A DNA stretch of 64,000 nucleotides from Leucogyrophana mollusca (Eukaryota; Basidiomycota; Agaricomycetes; Boletales). Shown here one piece after another: positions 63,430 through 64,000 of the stretch (the stretch's first letter is position 1; every line of letters starts with the position of its first letter). A program made the position numbers and the translations under genes. The notes beneath the pieces were generated by a model that worked only from the letters and a program-made list of their open reading frames with translations, made no database searches and was not told the origin of the DNA. The stretch lies in assembly GCA_021014945.1 (NCBI GenBank), contig MU266356.1, positions 62,001 to 126,000 of the forward strand, given 5' to 3'.

Positions 63430-64000
63430 TTATCCGCCTTCCGCAGAACGCACAGTATCGGTGCTGACGGATGCTAATTGTTGGTAGGGCATACATTGTT
63501 TCCACTGCATCAAATAGCCCTCGTAATCGAGCTCTCGGAGTAGATCTGTGTCCACGCGGATGAATTGCATGTGCACGAAAGCGATCGCCGTGAGCTCCTC
63601 GGGTGGCCCTTTGAGGATCCCGCCAATCCAGGACCGAACCAGCGCCCGCGTTTCCTCGGGGACGTCGCCCCATTCCTCGTCCGGGAACGGCCGCGTGCGG
63701 TCAAACATCAGATAATAAGCGCCAAGATACTCGACCATCGTAGGCTCTCGCTCAAGACCGCACCCCGCGACCTCGAGGAAGAGGTGCACGGCATACTTGG
63801 CATACATATACTGCGCGGGGGTAGTCAGTCGCTTCTTGATGAAACACGGGAAGATCGGGAGGGCCTGGCCGTTGTGTCCGAGGTTCGGGAGGTATTCGGC
63901 GTGCAAGGGGGCACGGGGGATACCGGCGCCCGGGAGGGACCTCAAGGGGCGGGTCCATTCGTCAAGCCCTCGATCGAGAATTGCTTGCCATACCGTACCA
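63430..64000 (-). CDS. Unknown protein, 3' part (5' end beyond the window)
   Basis: An uninterrupted frame runs from the right edge (WQAILDRGLDEWTRPL) to a stop at 63430, at least 190 codons. Features include GHNGQALPIFPCFIKKR, AKYAVHLFLEVAGCGLE, WGDVPEETRALVRSWIGGIL and FVHMQFIRVDTDLLRELDYE. It is soluble-looking, acidic at the end, and matches no family I recognise. The lack of introns and steady coding bias support a real gene. Confidence 0.7.
   Translation of the reverse strand, partial: GTVWQAILDRGLDEWTRPLRSLPGAGIPRAPLHAEYLPNLGHNGQALPIFPCFIKKRLTTPAQYMYAKYAVHLFLEVAGCGLEREPTMVEYLGAYYLMFDRTRPFPDEEWGDVPEETRALVRSWIGGILKGPPEELTAIAFVHMQFIRVDTDLLRELDYEGYLMQWKQCMPYQQLASVSTDTVRSAEGG

Overview
The window is nuclear DNA of a filamentous basidiomycete, most likely an agaricomycete. 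Genes are dense, sit on both strands, and are split by many 45-80 bp GT-AG introns. Fungus-only proteins are present (elongation factor 3, Pfs2, Mak10/NAA35, polyporopepsin-like protease). Two genes belong to families I know mainly from mushroom-forming fungi (a pseudo-2OG-oxygenase and a DUF6697-like protein). About 26 protein genes and one intron-containing tRNA gene can be supported.

Layout. 0.3-7 kb: mitochondrial TrpRS (-) and NatC subunit NAA35 (+) share a 113 bp divergent promoter; base-excision glycosylase NTH1 (+) follows. 7-13 kb: an ADP1-like ABCG half-transporter, a possible two-exon unknown gene, and tRNA-Arg(ACG). 13-18 kb: a gene-poor stretch, a secreted aspartic protease (-), and a divergent histone H3 (-). 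18-26 kb: polyadenylation factor PFS2 (+), a CBM21 glycogen-targeting PP1 subunit (-), and a scrambled MYND-finger locus. 26-35 kb: adenylate kinase (+), oligosaccharyltransferase subunit WBP1/OST48 (-), and two tandem MFS transporters (+). 35-40 kb: a coiled-coil/DUF6697-like protein and a 2OG-oxygenase-fold protein whose iron ligands appear lost. 40-53 kb: elongation factor 3 (-), V-ATPase subunit a (-), an M50B-like membrane peptidase (+), splicing factor CWC22 (-), and a LACTB2-like metallo-hydrolase (+). 54-64 kb: an ITFG1-like FG-GAP membrane protein (-), two Rab11 GTPases (-) flanking an L-rhamnose mutarotase (+), a multipass membrane protein (+), and the 3' part of an unknown gene (-) running off the window.

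Most genes are conserved housekeeping genes with no operon-like logic; the recurring arrangement is divergent pairs sharing short promoters. The leads most worth following are a 5-nt microexon conserved in both Rab11 paralogs, a histone H3 with Thr at position 10 and other tail changes, the apparently catalytically dead 2OG-oxygenase-fold gene, the two MYND-finger relics around an unexplained minus-strand frame, and the possible new gene at 11.6-12.3 kb. I found no clearly novel multi-gene system. Exon boundaries were set by eye from GT-AG signals, reading frame and family conservation.
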